From assembly GCA_948467735.1 (NCBI GenBank), contig CAOKFN010000001.1, forward strand, positions 62,001-126,000: a DNA stretch of 64,000 nt. Direction: 5' to 3'. The position numbers were made by a program, and so were the translations under genes. This DNA comes from an uncultured bacterium (GTDB taxonomy: Bacteria; Bacillota; Clostridia; Lachnospirales; Lachnospiraceae). Under the pieces are notes generated by a model. It was not told the origin of the DNA. It made no database searches and saw only the letters and a program-made list of their open reading frames with translations. Each line of letters begins with the position of its first letter. Position 1 is the stretch's first letter. Positions 23,810 to 32,999 of the stretch are shown one piece after another.

Positions 23810-24240
23810 TTAGTTTTTTCCTAACAGGCTCTGTATTTGCTTTGTAGTCCTTATTTTTGCTTAACAGACCCTGCATTGGCTTTGTAATCCCTATTTTTGC
23901 CTAACAGGCCCTATATTTGCTTTGTAAACCCTATCTTTGCTTAACAGGCCCTGTACTTGCTTTGCAGACTCTAATATTTTCCTAACAGGCCCTGTATCTG
24001 CTTTGTAGTCCCTATTTTTTCCTAACAGGCCCTGTATCTGCTTTTGTAGTCCCTATTTTTTCCCAACAGGCCCTGCATTGGCTTTGTAGTTCCTATTTTT
24101 TCCTAACAGGCCCTGCATTGGCTTTGTAGTTCCTATTTTTTCCTAACAGGCCCTGCATTGGCCTTGTAATCCCTGTATTTACTTAACAGGCTCTGAATTT
24201 GCTTTGTAGACTCTGTATTTGCTTAGCAAGTCCTATGAAA
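23810..24240. repeat. 40-bp minisatellite, about ten to eleven units
   Basis: Core CCTAACAGGCCCTG followed by GCTTTGTAGTCCCTATTTTT repeats about every 40 bases with occasional one-base changes in length. It fills the region downstream of mfd and codes for nothing. Units have no variable spacers, so it is not a CRISPR array. Confidence 0.9.
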
Positions 24241-24331
24241 GAGACTCGTTAAATCAATAAAATTCCGTAAAATGATGTCGCCGCGTCGCCATCGGCGGCG
24301 CCGACGCATACCGTTCCCCAACAGCGGCCGT

Positions 24332-27300
24332 TCATTCCCGCTCCAGCAAAAGCCCTTCCATCTCCTTCAATAACCGCTCCGTGCCGTCCAAAAGCAGTTC
24401 GGCGTCCTTTTCCACCAAGCCCGTCTTCTTATACTTATAAGTAAAAAACGGATTCCCATATGCAGTAAAGGCAAGGGCTTTGCCATACTTCTTCAAAAGC
24501 GGCGGGATTTTTGCCGGGTCAAGTCCCGCGTTGGCGCGGAGGTTGAAGGTAATCTTCTCGTTTTTGCCACGGATTTCCGTCATAAACAGTCTGTGGGCCG
24601 CCACCCGGATCAGGGCGATTCTCAGCAGATTGTCCACCGATTTGGGAATCTCCCCGAAGCGGTCCAGCAGCTCGTCCCGCATGTCGTCCCGTTCTTTGAC
24701 ATTCTCAATCCCCGCAATCCGCTTGTAAATATCCAGCTTCTGCACCTCGTTGACAATATAAGAGGGCGGAATGAACGCATCCACGTCCAAATCCACCAGT
24801 GTGGCAAAATCCTCCGCGGTTTTAACGCCCTTCACGTTCTTCACCGCCTCGTTGAGCATCTTGCAGTACAAATCATACCCCACGGCCTCCATATGCCCGT
24901 GCTGGCGCACTCCCAGCAGGTTTCCCGCCCCCCGTATCTCCAAATCCCGCATGGCAATCTTAAACCCGCTGCCCAGATCCGTAAATTCCTTGATGGCCGC
25001 CAGCCGCTTTTCCGCCACCTCTTTCAGCATTTTGTCCCGTTTGTACATCAAAAAAGCATAGGAGGTACGGTTAGAACGTCCCACCCGCCCCCGGAGCTGA
25101 TACAGCTGGGAAAGCCCCAGCGAGTCGGAATCATGGATAATCATGGTATTCACATTGGGAATGTCCAGCCCTGTCTCGATAATGGTGGTGGATACCAGCA
25201 CATCGATTTCCCCGCCGATAAAGTCATACATGATTTTCTCTAATTCATGCTCTTTCATCTGCCCATGGGCATAAGAAACCGCCGCCTCCGGCACCAACGC
25301 GGCCAGCTGGGCGGCAATATCCGCAATGTGATTCACACGATTGTATACATAATACACCTGCCCGCCCCTTGCCAGCTCCCGGCAGACGGCCTCCCGCACC
25401 AGCTCGTCGTTATATTCGCACACAAAGGTCTGGATGGGCAGCCTGTCCTCCGGCGCCTCCTCCAGAACGCTCATATCCCGGATGCCGATAAGACTCATAT
25501 GAAGGGTCCTTGGAATGGGCGTTGCCGTCAAGGTGAGCACGTCCACGTTTTCCTTCAGCTTCTTGATTTTCTCCTTGTGGGCCACGCCGAACCTCTGCTC
25601 CTCATCGATGACAAGCAGGCCCAAATCCTTGAATTTCACATCATCCGACAATACCCTGTGGGTTCCGATGACAATATCCACAATGCCCTTCTGCAGATCC
25701 GTTACCGTTTTTTTGATTTCTCCCGGCGTGCGGAACCGGCTCATCAAATCCACCCGCACAGGGAACTCCTTCATGCGCTGTACGAAGGTGGTATAATGCT
25801 GCTGGGCCAGAATGGTGGTGGGCACCAGATATACCACCTGTTTGCCCTCCTGCACCGCCTTGAAAGCCGCGCGGATGGCAATTTCCGTCTTGCCGTAGCC
25901 CACGTCCCCGCAGATGAGGCGGTCCATAATCCTCGTGCTCTCCATATCCGCCTTGGTATCCGCAATGGCCGCTATCTGATCCTCCGTCTCCTCAAAGGGA
26001 AACATTTCCTCAAACTCCCTCTGCCACACCGTATCCTTCCCATATTGATATCCGGCGCTCTGCTGGCGCAGGGCATAAAGCTCCACCAGATCCTTTGCCA
26101 CCTCGGCCACGGCTCCCCGCACCTTGGTCTTGGTCCGCTCCCACTCCTTTGTGCCCAGCTTGTTCAATTTGGGTTTCTTCGCGTCTGCGGAGGCATATTT
26201 CTGTATCACGTCCAGCCCCGTTGCCAGCACATACAGATGCCCCTCATCCCGGTACTCTATCTTAATGTAGTCCTTGACCACGCCCTCCATCTCCACCTTT
26301 TCAATGCCCTTGTAGATGCCTAGGCCATGGCTTTCATGCACCACGTAATCCCCCACCTTCAGCTCGTTGAAATCCTTAATCTTCTGGCCCTGATAGAGTT
26401 TTTTCGCTTTTTTCTTCTTTTTTTCCGCGCCGAAAATATCCGTTTCCGACAGCACCACGAATTTTAAGAGAGGGTATTCAAAGCCCTTTCCCACATGCCC
26501 GTAATATGTGACCACCTCCGCGGGCTGCACCTGACGCATGGGGTCTTCCGTGTACACTGCCGTAAGTCCCTGATCCCGAAGGTCTTCCGCCAGACGTTTG
26601 GCTCTGGTTCTGGAGCCTGACAGCAGAAGCACCCTGCAGCCGTTTTTCCGATAGAGCTTTAAATCCTTCACCAGCGCCTCAAAGCTGTTGTTATAGGAGG
26701 CGGCGCTTCTGGCCGCCGCGTCCATTTTCCTTTCCGTCTTGAAATAGCCCCCCTTGGTGTCCATCATGGAAATTGTCACCACGCTGCCCAAAAGAAGCTT
26801 TGCCGCCGCCTGCTCGCCGCTGTAAAGAATATCCATCTGGCCGGGCAGGATATAACCCTTCTCCGCCCTCTGAGCCATGCTTTCCCGAAATTCCAGCTCC
26901 ACGGCTCCGGCGGCCTCCTTGACGCGGGAAGGCTCCTCCACGAAAAATACCGGCGCCGGCGCGCCGCTCTCCTTTGCCGCCCGCACCAAAAGCTCCGGAA
27001 GCGTCACCGTGTCCTCATAAAAATATCGGATATATCCTTCCAGATTTACCTTGCTTTTAAATTCCAGCAGCTGTTCTTTCAGCTCTTTCACCTGCATGGC
27101 AATCCGATGGGCCTCCTCGGTGCGGAAGGAATCCCGGAATATTTTTTCCTGCGCCCGGCTTTCCTCTTCCAGCTTTTTGAGGCCCCTGCGAATGCGCTCT
27201 TCCTCCAGCACAAATTCCGTGGCCGGGAACACGCTGACGCCTTCCAGATTCTCGATAGAACGCTGGCTTAAAATGTCAAAGCTGCGGATGGATTCCACCT

Positions 27301-27883
27301 CGTCCCCCCACAGCTCAATCCGATAGGGATTCTCTTCCGTCAAATCAAAAATATCGATAATCCCGCCCCGGACGGAAAACTGCCCCGGGCTTTCCACCTG
27401 ATAGCTTTTCTCATATCCCATCGCCACAAGCCGCTGGCACAGCGCGCTTTCCTGAAGGGAGCCCCCCCGGTGTACATCGATGACGTCCCTCTCCCTGTCC
27501 CACATCACCTGCGGCGTCATCAGGGCCGCATAGGTGGTGACAATGGCAAGGGGCTTTTTCTCCATCAGCCTGCGGAGCGCCTTGACCCGCTCTCTGATCA
27601 GCTGATTGCCGTGAATATCCGCCTGAAAGAAAATCAAGTCCTTGGCCGGGTACAGCATCACATTTCTGTCGTAAAATTTATATTCTTCATAGATTTCTTT
27701 GGCTTTGATATCATTATAAGTGATAATCACCTTAATCCGAAAGCCCTCGCTCAACCCGTAAATCATGTGGAGCTTCTGGGAATCCACGCAGCCTGTAAGC
27801 GCGGCCGGGATTCTTTTCCTAATAGCCTCCCTGATGGCACTGAAATCTGCCAATTCTTGAAGCGGCGCCAATAATGCCTGCAT
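24332..27883 (-). CDS. mfd: Transcription-repair coupling factor
   Basis: 1183 residues, full length for Mfd. Order: UvrB-homology region (about 1-350), RNA polymerase-interacting CarD-like domain (FNELKVGDYVVHESHGLGIYKG near 510), RecG-like helicase with Walker A GDVGYGKTEIA and Walker B VIDEEQRFGV, TATPIPRTLHMSL, QLRGRVGRS, the GAGNLLGVRQHGH hook, and the C-terminal TRCF domain. It removes stalled RNA polymerase and recruits UvrA. GGAGG precedes the ATG. It follows pth by 139 bases, which hold a long hairpin; the pth-mfd order is classic in Firmicutes. Confidence 0.98.
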   Translation of the reverse strand: MQALLAPLQELADFSAIREAIRKRIPAALTGCVDSQKLHMIYGLSEGFRIKVIITYNDIKAKEIYEEYKFYDRNVMLYPAKDLIFFQADIHGNQLIRERVKALRRLMEKKPLAIVTTYAALMTPQVMWDRERDVIDVHRGGSLQESALCQRLVAMGYEKSYQVESPGQFSVRGGIIDIFDLTEENPYRIELWGDEVESIRSFDILSQRSIENLEGVSVFPATEFVLEEERIRRGLKKLEEESRAQEKIFRDSFRTEEAHRIAMQVKELKEQLLEFKSKVNLEGYIRYFYEDTVTLPELLVRAAKESGAPAPVFFVEEPSRVKEAAGAVELEFRESMAQRAEKGYILPGQMDILYSGEQAAAKLLLGSVVTISMMDTKGGYFKTERKMDAAARSAASYNNSFEALVKDLKLYRKNGCRVLLLSGSRTRAKRLAEDLRDQGLTAVYTEDPMRQVQPAEVVTYYGHVGKGFEYPLLKFVVLSETDIFGAEKKKKKAKKLYQGQKIKDFNELKVGDYVVHESHGLGIYKGIEKVEMEGVVKDYIKIEYRDEGHLYVLATGLDVIQKYASADAKKPKLNKLGTKEWERTKTKVRGAVAEVAKDLVELYALRQQSAGYQYGKDTVWQREFEEMFPFEETEDQIAAIADTKADMESTRIMDRLICGDVGYGKTEIAIRAAFKAVQEGKQVVYLVPTTILAQQHYTTFVQRMKEFPVRVDLMSRFRTPGEIKKTVTDLQKGIVDIVIGTHRVLSDDVKFKDLGLLVIDEEQRFGVAHKEKIKKLKENVDVLTLTATPIPRTLHMSLIGIRDMSVLEEAPEDRLPIQTFVCEYNDELVREAVCRELARGGQVYYVYNRVNHIADIAAQLAALVPEAAVSYAHGQMKEHELEKIMYDFIGGEIDVLVSTTIIETGLDIPNVNTMIIHDSDSLGLSQLYQLRGRVGRSNRTSYAFLMYKRDKMLKEVAEKRLAAIKEFTDLGSGFKIAMRDLEIRGAGNLLGVRQHGHMEAVGYDLYCKMLNEAVKNVKGVKTAEDFATLVDLDVDAFIPPSYIVNEVQKLDIYKRIAGIENVKERDDMRDELLDRFGEIPKSVDNLLRIALIRVAAHRLFMTEIRGKNEKITFNLRANAGLDPAKIPPLLKKYGKALAFTAYGNPFFTYKYKKTGLVEKDAELLLDGTERLLKEMEGLLLERE

Positions 27884-27918
27884 TTTCTGCCTCCATTCCA
27901 GTTCCGTTCCGGAACTAC

Positions 27919-27984
27919 AGCGCCCTTCTCAGGGAATGAAATTTCATCTGCATAGGACGCAGCTGAAATTTCATTCCGGGCGCT
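27919..27984 (-). other. Long hairpin in the pth-mfd intergenic region
   Basis: GGAATGAAATTTCA (27933-27946) pairs perfectly with TGAAATTTCATTCC (27964-27977); inside is a CTGC/GCAG stem with a 7-base loop, and outside AGCGCCC pairs with GGGCGCT. No T-tract follows toward mfd, so it is more likely an RNA processing, stability or repeat element than a terminator. Confidence 0.7.
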
Positions 27985-28022
27985 TTCGTTCCTTCACTGT
28001 TTTTATTTTATTCCAGTTCCCA

Positions 28023-28583
28023 CTAATTAAATCGGTTCATTGCGATATCGGCGCCCTGTGCGATGATTGTGCGGACGGCATCGGCGGCCCGCTCCGCCGC
28101 TTCGTTCATCACTTCCTGTTCCTTTGCTGAGAAACGTCCCAAGACATGATCCACTAGGTCCCAGCCCTCCGGTTTTTCCCCCACGCCCATTTTGACACGG
28201 ATAAAAGTATCATTTCCAAGGTTTGCAATGATATTCTTCAGCCCGTTATGGCCTCCCGCGCTTCCCTTTTTGCGGATTCTGATTTTCCCTGTCTCCAAGC
28301 TGACGTCGTCGGAAATCACAATCAGCCGGGAGGCGGCATCCAGCTTGTAATATTCCGCCAGCTCCCTGACGCTCTCCCCGCTGAGGTTCATGAAGGTCTG
28401 GGGCTTTGCAAGAATGCATTTCTCCCCTGCCACTATTCCTTTTCCGATAATCGCTTTATGCTTTTTTTCCAATACGGAAATCTGCTCCTGCCTCGCTAAT
28501 TTTTCAATGACTTGAAATCCAATATTATGACGTGTATTTTCATATTCTCTTCCCGGATTGCCCAGTCCGACAATTAGATACAT
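28023..28583 (-). CDS. pth: Peptidyl-tRNA hydrolase
   Basis: 186 residues from the ATG at 28583 with GGAGG eight bases upstream; the frame continues upstream but without Pth sequence. Motifs: MYLIVGLGNPGREYENTRHN, with the catalytic His in TRHNIGF, KPQTFMNLSGESV, ISDDVSLETGKIRIRKKGSAGGHNGLK and FIRVKMGVGEKP. It frees tRNA from peptidyl-tRNA released by stalled ribosomes. It precedes mfd in one leftward operon behind a good promoter. Confidence 0.97.
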   Translation of the reverse strand: MYLIVGLGNPGREYENTRHNIGFQVIEKLARQEQISVLEKKHKAIIGKGIVAGEKCILAKPQTFMNLSGESVRELAEYYKLDAASRLIVISDDVSLETGKIRIRKKGSAGGHNGLKNIIANLGNDTFIRVKMGVGEKPEGWDLVDHVLGRFSAKEQEVMNEAAERAADAVRTIIAQGADIAMNRFN

Positions 28584-28707
28584 AAAGGTGTCCTCCATTC
28601 TGCTCCGCAATAGACGCCGTACTTCCAATATCCACGGCGTTTTGGCCGTTAAACATCCCGCCGCCATGGCTTCCGTTCCTGATATCAGGCAGTTTTTATA
28701 CCTTCCT

Positions 28708-28736
28708 ATCATATATGATTTATCCGTAATTTTCAA
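28708..28736 (-). promoter_or_regulatory. Predicted promoter of pth-mfd
   Basis: Minus strand -35 TTGAAA (28736-28731), 17-base spacer, -10 TATGAT (28713-28708), about 120 bases before the pth ATG. An 8-bp inverted repeat TTCAGGCA/TGCCTGAA at 28750-28776 lies just upstream and could be an operator. The rest of 28777-29030 shows no gene. Confidence 0.65.
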
Positions 28737-29032
28737 GTGCAGGAATACCTTCAGGCATAAAACACTTGTGCCTGAAATACTCCGCCAATTGCATGAGAGT
28801 ATTTTCATGCCGAAAACTCTTGACAGGCAGACCAGTATTTCCTGCCAGAAACTCCATGTGATTTTCCAAGAATTCCGAATTTAATCCTCCCACAGAAAAA
28901 ATACCGCAAACGGCACTTTTTGTAAGCGATATTTCCCACTTCTATCTTTGCAGAACCAGCCTTTAAACGCAGCCGCTCCATTACAAAGCGCTCTATGCTC
29001 TCTTATTTATTTTGCGCAAAAAAGCTCCTTAT

Positions 29033-29066
29033 AAAAAAGAAAACGGGGGATTAAATCAATCCCCCG
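29033..29066 (-). terminator. Rho-independent terminator of the small secreted protein gene
   Basis: A 9-bp stem CGGGGGATT/AATCCCCCG with a 5-base loop, followed on the minus strand by TTTTCTTTTTT. Confidence 0.88.
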
Positions 29067-29109
29067 GCTCCGCCGTTTTTCGTGATATTATTCTTTCCTG
29101 ATAACTTCT

Positions 29110-29436
29110 TTACCATGGATAAACATATTTATAATCACAATAACCGCACTCGTCTACCCAATGCCCGTCTTCATTTTGATATGAAGTAATGTCATGGTCT
29201 TCCGTATTGTCCCAAAAATCACCAAATTTCTCTACATCTCCGCATTCGCACGCCCACATCTGCTCCGTCCGTATCGTGTGAGTACTATGATTATAACTCA
29301 GAACATAGGAGGATTCCTTTTCAACATAATTATGCACATGAGCAGCCGCATTCACACTCATTGCGCCAAAAGCCAGCATCCCCGCGCCTGCCAGACAGGC
29401 CATTCCCATTTTAAATCCCTGAATTTTATTTTTCAT
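29110..29436 (-). CDS. Small secreted protein with CxC...CxxC motif
   Basis: 108 residues from the ATG at 29436 with AAGGGG seven bases upstream. A classical signal peptide (MKNKIQGFKMGMACLAGAG, then hydrophobic to SVNAAA, cleavage after Ala) precedes a mature part of about 80 residues rich in His, Tyr, Trp and acidic residues. Cysteines are arranged as CEC near residue 65 and CGYC near the end, and His residues flank them, so it may bind a metal or form disulfides. It is a single-gene unit with its own promoter and terminator. I do not recognise a family; function unknown. Confidence 0.72.
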   Translation of the reverse strand: MKNKIQGFKMGMACLAGAGMLAFGAMSVNAAAHVHNYVEKESSYVLSYNHSTHTIRTEQMWACECGDVEKFGDFWDNTEDHDITSYQNEDGHWVDECGYCDYKYVYPW

Positions 29437-29525
29437 CTCATTCCCCTTTCTTTGCAAATCATAAATTTTTTCAAAACTGCATAGTACCATTTTACAAAAA
29501 ACGACAGATTTTCTATATATTATTT

Positions 29526-29553
29526 ATTTTACATAATATCATTATTTTGTCAA
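29526..29553 (-). promoter_or_regulatory. Promoter of the small secreted protein gene
   Basis: Minus strand TTGACA (29553-29548), 16-base spacer, TAAAAT (29531-29526), in a very AT-rich stretch (29490-29640). Confidence 0.65.
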
Positions 29554-29759
29554 TATTATTTTCAAAATATGCAACTATATTAATTATGTAAATTATAAAA
29601 TTTTTTAATTTATATATAGGGAACATAAAATATTTACTACATGCTGTCATATAAACTGCCAGCAATATTCCATCCAAATCGCGGCCTTTCAGAAACGGCT
29701 CTTTTCATTCCGCGCCGCAAGGACATCCTCCACCCCGTCCCGCTTCCCTTTTCTCACAA

Positions 29760-29792
29760 AAAAAATGCCGCAATACAGCCGCGGCATTTTTT
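29760..29792. terminator. Bidirectional rho-independent terminator after spoVG
   Basis: 12-bp stem AAAAAATGCCGC/GCGGCATTTTTT with a 9-base loop; T-tracts occur on both strands. It lies about 75 bases downstream of the spoVG stop. Confidence 0.88.
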
Positions 29793-29866
29793 CATATTTA
29801 TGACTTGTTCCGTTCTCTCCGCTCCCCTATGGGCGCTTCCCCTTCGAGACTGTTATTTCCTGCATC

Positions 29867-30139
29867 CTATGCTTCCTCAGACTCCAGCAGCGCTTTTTCA
29901 TAGCTCTCCAGAATCACCTTCTGAATCGCATCCCGGGTAAAAGAATTTATGGGATGCGCAATATCCCTGTATTCTCCTTCCGACACTTTCTTGCTGGGCA
30001 TTGCGATAAACAAACCTCTGTCCCCCTCGATTACCTTGATGTCATGCACTACAAACTCTTCATCCAGAGTAATGGACACGATAGCCTTCATCTTGCCTTC
30101 TTTTGCAATCTTACGCACGCGAACATCCGTAACCTTCAT
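29867..30139 (-). CDS. spoVG: Septation/regulatory RNA-binding protein SpoVG
   Basis: 90 residues, normal SpoVG length. [57 protein letters not shown] and [16 protein letters not shown] match the family throughout. SpoVG is a small site-specific nucleic acid-binding regulator involved in cell division and development in Firmicutes. GGGGG precedes the ATG. It lies 105 bases downstream of glgD on the same strand. Confidence 0.96.
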   Translation of the reverse strand: MKVTDVRVRKIAKEGKMKAIVSITLDEEFVVHDIKVIEGDRGLFIAMPSKKVSEGEYRDIAHPINSFTRDAIQKVILESYEKALLESEEA

Positions 30140-30244
30140 TTGTACCCCCTTTCCCGGTATCCAAAGCAGACCGCTGAGCCTGAAATTTCAAAAAAACTGT
30201 CTTCTTTACTGACGCTGCTCCCGACGTAAACCAATTTCTGTATG

Positions 30245-31366
30245 CTATATCGCATACCTTTCGCTGCGTTCCACCACAATGCGGACTTTGCCCTTCTCAC
30301 CCACATAGCAGGAATTAGCCCGAATGGTATCTCTGCTTTCCACAATACAATTTTCAATATATGTGTTGTCGCCGATGTAAACATTGTTCAAGATGATGGA
30401 ATTCTTAATCACACAATTATTTCCGATATAACTATTCTTGAAAACCACGGAATTCTCCACCAAGCCGTTCACAATACATCCGCTGGAAATCAGGCTGTTT
30501 TTCACACTGGCGCCCACATTGTACTTTGCCGGCGCAAGATCATCCACCTTGGAATAAATATCCGGATACTGCTTGAAGAAATAATTCCGTACCTCCGGCT
30601 TCAGAAAATCCATATTGGTATTGAAGTAATCCTCCACCGACGCAATATTCCTCCAGTACTCTTTCATTTTATAGCCGTAAATCCGCTTCAAGTCCTTGTA
30701 GCGAATCAATATATCGCTCACAAAATCATATCTGTCCTCTTCGGCGCATTTCTCAACCATCTCTATCAGCTGACGGCGGCGAAGAATGTAAATACCGCAG
30801 GAGATAGTTCTGGATTTCGCCCGGAGAGGTTTCTCCTCGAATTCTTCGACGCGGCTGTCCTCATTCATGCGGATGGTGCCAAAGCGCTCCACGTTGACGT
30901 TGTCTTCCATATCCCGGCACACCACCGTAATGTCGGCTTTTTTTTCAATATGATACTCCAGAACCTTATTAAAATCCACTTTATACACACAGTCGCCGGA
31001 TGCGATTACCACATAAGGCTCATGACTGTTCTTCAAGAATGACAAATTCTGATAAATAGCGTCCGCCGTTCCTCGGTACCAGTTGCTGTTATCCGCGGTA
31101 ATAACAGGCGTAAACACATATAATCCGCCCTGTTTACGGCCGAAATCCCACCACTTGGAGGAGCTTAAATGCTCATTCAGGCTTGTGGCATTGTACTGTG
31201 TCACCACGGCCACTTTCTGAATATGTGAATTTGCCATATTGCTCAGAGTAAAATCGATACTGCGATAACTTCCTGCAATGGGCATTGCGCAAATGGCTCT
31301 CTTTTGCGACAGCTCCTGCATTCTACGATTATTGCCGCCTGCTAAAACGATTCCGATTGCTCTCAC
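30245..31366 (-). CDS. glgD: GlgD, ADP-glucose pyrophosphorylase-like subunit
   Basis: 373 residues. Nucleotidyltransferase-like domain with LAGGNNRRMQELSQKRAICAMPI, in which the catalytic GGxGxRL loop of GlgC is degenerate, then GSYRSIDFTLSN and SGDCVYKVDF, and a C-terminal left-handed beta-helix of hexapeptides (VVFKNSYIGNN, IIENNVYIGDNT-like). GlgD subunits have little activity alone and modulate GlgC in Firmicutes glycogen synthesis. The stop of glgC and the start of glgD share a base, so they are coupled. Confidence 0.95.
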   Translation of the reverse strand: MRAIGIVLAGGNNRRMQELSQKRAICAMPIAGSYRSIDFTLSNMANSHIQKVAVVTQYNATSLNEHLSSSKWWDFGRKQGGLYVFTPVITADNSNWYRGTADAIYQNLSFLKNSHEPYVVIASGDCVYKVDFNKVLEYHIEKKADITVVCRDMEDNVNVERFGTIRMNEDSRVEEFEEKPLRAKSRTISCGIYILRRRQLIEMVEKCAEEDRYDFVSDILIRYKDLKRIYGYKMKEYWRNIASVEDYFNTNMDFLKPEVRNYFFKQYPDIYSKVDDLAPAKYNVGASVKNSLISSGCIVNGLVENSVVFKNSYIGNNCVIKNSIILNNVYIGDNTYIENCIVESRDTIRANSCYVGEKGKVRIVVERSERYAI

Positions 31367-32637
31367 TACTGTTCACCTGCCTTAATCAAAGTTTTGCCGC
31401 CTGCAAGACTTAAGTCCGGATAATCCGCAGCCGTGGTAACGCCGAAGATAACCGAATTCTTCCCCACCGTAATGCCGTCGGGAATCACGCTTCTCTCACC
31501 CACAGTCACAATTCCATGATTGTAAATGTGCGGCGCCGTCTCATTTGCCGTCTCTTCGCCTGCGCCAAGGCGCACTTGATTTCCAATCTGCACTTCCTCC
31601 GCAACAATTGCTTTATTCAATTCGCAGTTCTCCCCTATCCGGGTCTGATTCATGATAATCGAATCCCGCACTACGGTGCCTTTCCCAATGGTAACGCCGC
31701 AGCCAATGACGGAATTGTATACCTTGCCGTACACATCCGTTCCTTCCCCGATGATGCTGCGCTCTACCACGCTGTCCCTGTCAAAATACTGAGGGGGCTG
31801 AATCTCGCTTTTCGTATAAATCTTCCAGTATTCCTCATACAAGTTAAACTCCGGCACAATGTCGATTAACTCCATATTGGCCTCCCAGTAGGAGCTTAAC
31901 GTGCCCACGTCCTTCCAATATCCTGTAAATTCGTAAGCGTATAACGGCGCGCCTTTCTCATGACAGTATGGAATCACATGCTTTCCGAAATCAAGCGCGG
32001 GCTGGTTGGCCATGGTAATCAACGCGTCTTTTAATGTTTTCCAGTTAAAAATATAAATACCCATGCTGGCAAGATTGCTTCTGGGATGCTCCGGTTTTTC
32101 CTCAAATTCCGTGATGCGTTTATGCTCGTCGGCAATCATAATTCCGAACCTGCCCGCCTCCTCAATGGGCACCGGCATCACGGCAATGGTGACTTCCGCA
32201 TGATTCGCCTTATGGAAATCCAGCATAACCTCGTAGTCCATTTTGTAAATATGATCTCCCGAGAGTATTAACACATACTCCGGATGATAGCTTTCCATAT
32301 ATTCAAGATTTTGATAAATAGCATTGGCCGTACCTGTATACCACTCGCTGTTGGAGCTTTTCTCGTAAGGGGGCAGCACGGTAACGCCGCCGATATTACG
32401 ATCCAGATCCCATGGAATACCGATTCCGATATGCGCGTTCAGCCGCAGAGGCCGATACTGGGTGAGGACGCCGACGGTATCCACTCCCGAATTAATACAA
32501 TTAGAAAGAGGGAAATCAATAATACGGTATTTTCCTCCAAACGCTACGGCAGGCTTTGCTACCTTGGATGTAAGCACACCCAGACGGCTGCCCTGTCCGC
32601 CTGCCAACAACATGGCAATCATTTCCTTTTTAATCAT
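31366..32637 (-). CDS. glgC: Glucose-1-phosphate adenylyltransferase
   Basis: 423 residues. Catalytic loop [15 protein letters not shown], then [16 protein letters not shown], the [12 protein letters not shown] sugar-site block and [20 protein letters not shown], followed by a C-terminal beta-helix. It makes ADP-glucose for glycogen synthesis from glucose-1-phosphate and ATP. GAGGT precedes the ATG. Only glgC-glgD are here; glgA and glgB are elsewhere. Confidence 0.97.
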   Translation of the reverse strand: MIKKEMIAMLLAGGQGSRLGVLTSKVAKPAVAFGGKYRIIDFPLSNCINSGVDTVGVLTQYRPLRLNAHIGIGIPWDLDRNIGGVTVLPPYEKSSNSEWYTGTANAIYQNLEYMESYHPEYVLILSGDHIYKMDYEVMLDFHKANHAEVTIAVMPVPIEEAGRFGIMIADEHKRITEFEEKPEHPRSNLASMGIYIFNWKTLKDALITMANQPALDFGKHVIPYCHEKGAPLYAYEFTGYWKDVGTLSSYWEANMELIDIVPEFNLYEEYWKIYTKSEIQPPQYFDRDSVVERSIIGEGTDVYGKVYNSVIGCGVTIGKGTVVRDSIIMNQTRIGENCELNKAIVAEEVQIGNQVRLGAGEETANETAPHIYNHGIVTVGERSVIPDGITVGKNSVIFGVTTAADYPDLSLAGGKTLIKAGEQ

Positions 32638-32681
32638 GTCATCACCTCTGTCTAGCCTTCTTCCAGTTTACTGGTATGTCC

Positions 32682-32689
32682 ATTATACC
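32682..32689 (-). promoter_or_regulatory. Extended -10 promoter for glgC
   Basis: Minus strand TGGTATAAT about 45 bases before the glgC ATG, with only a weak -35. Between this and the murC promoter (32690-32938) are AT-rich sequence and one more TATAAT (32847-32852, plus strand), with no gene. Confidence 0.5.
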
Positions 32690-32938
32690 ATATGATTTAT
32701 GAAAATGGAATATTTTTACAATAAAATTATATTTTTTCCTCCTGCCGTTATTAATTTCCTATATCTTTTACAACAAACCAAGGAATTTTTTGTCTATTTC
32801 GACCAATGTCTTTTTTTCAACATTACAATCGCATTGTTATTTTCGCTATAATTTAGAAATCATAGAACCCCGTCTCAAATTTACACGGACAAATTGAGAA
32901 TTCTTTTGCGGAAAGTACCATAAATCTGTTTTTTTTAT

Positions 32939-32967
32939 TTGTATTTTGCAGTATAAATGTTTATAAT
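32939..32967 (+). promoter_or_regulatory. Predicted promoter for murC
   Basis: TTGTAT, 17-base spacer, TATAAT, giving a leader of about 26 bases that contains the ribosome site AAAGGAAG. Confidence 0.6.
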
Positions 32968-32999
32968 AAAAATATAAATGATAAAGGAAGTGTGATTAC

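Noticed and set aside
23810..24240. Possible CRISPR array
   Set aside because: The 40-bp units are repeated throughout, with no variable spacers between conserved repeats, and no cas genes are present.
28558..28884. A 108-codon plus-strand ORF upstream of pth
   Set aside because: Overlaps the pth start and promoter on the other strand, no ribosome site, no family sequence.
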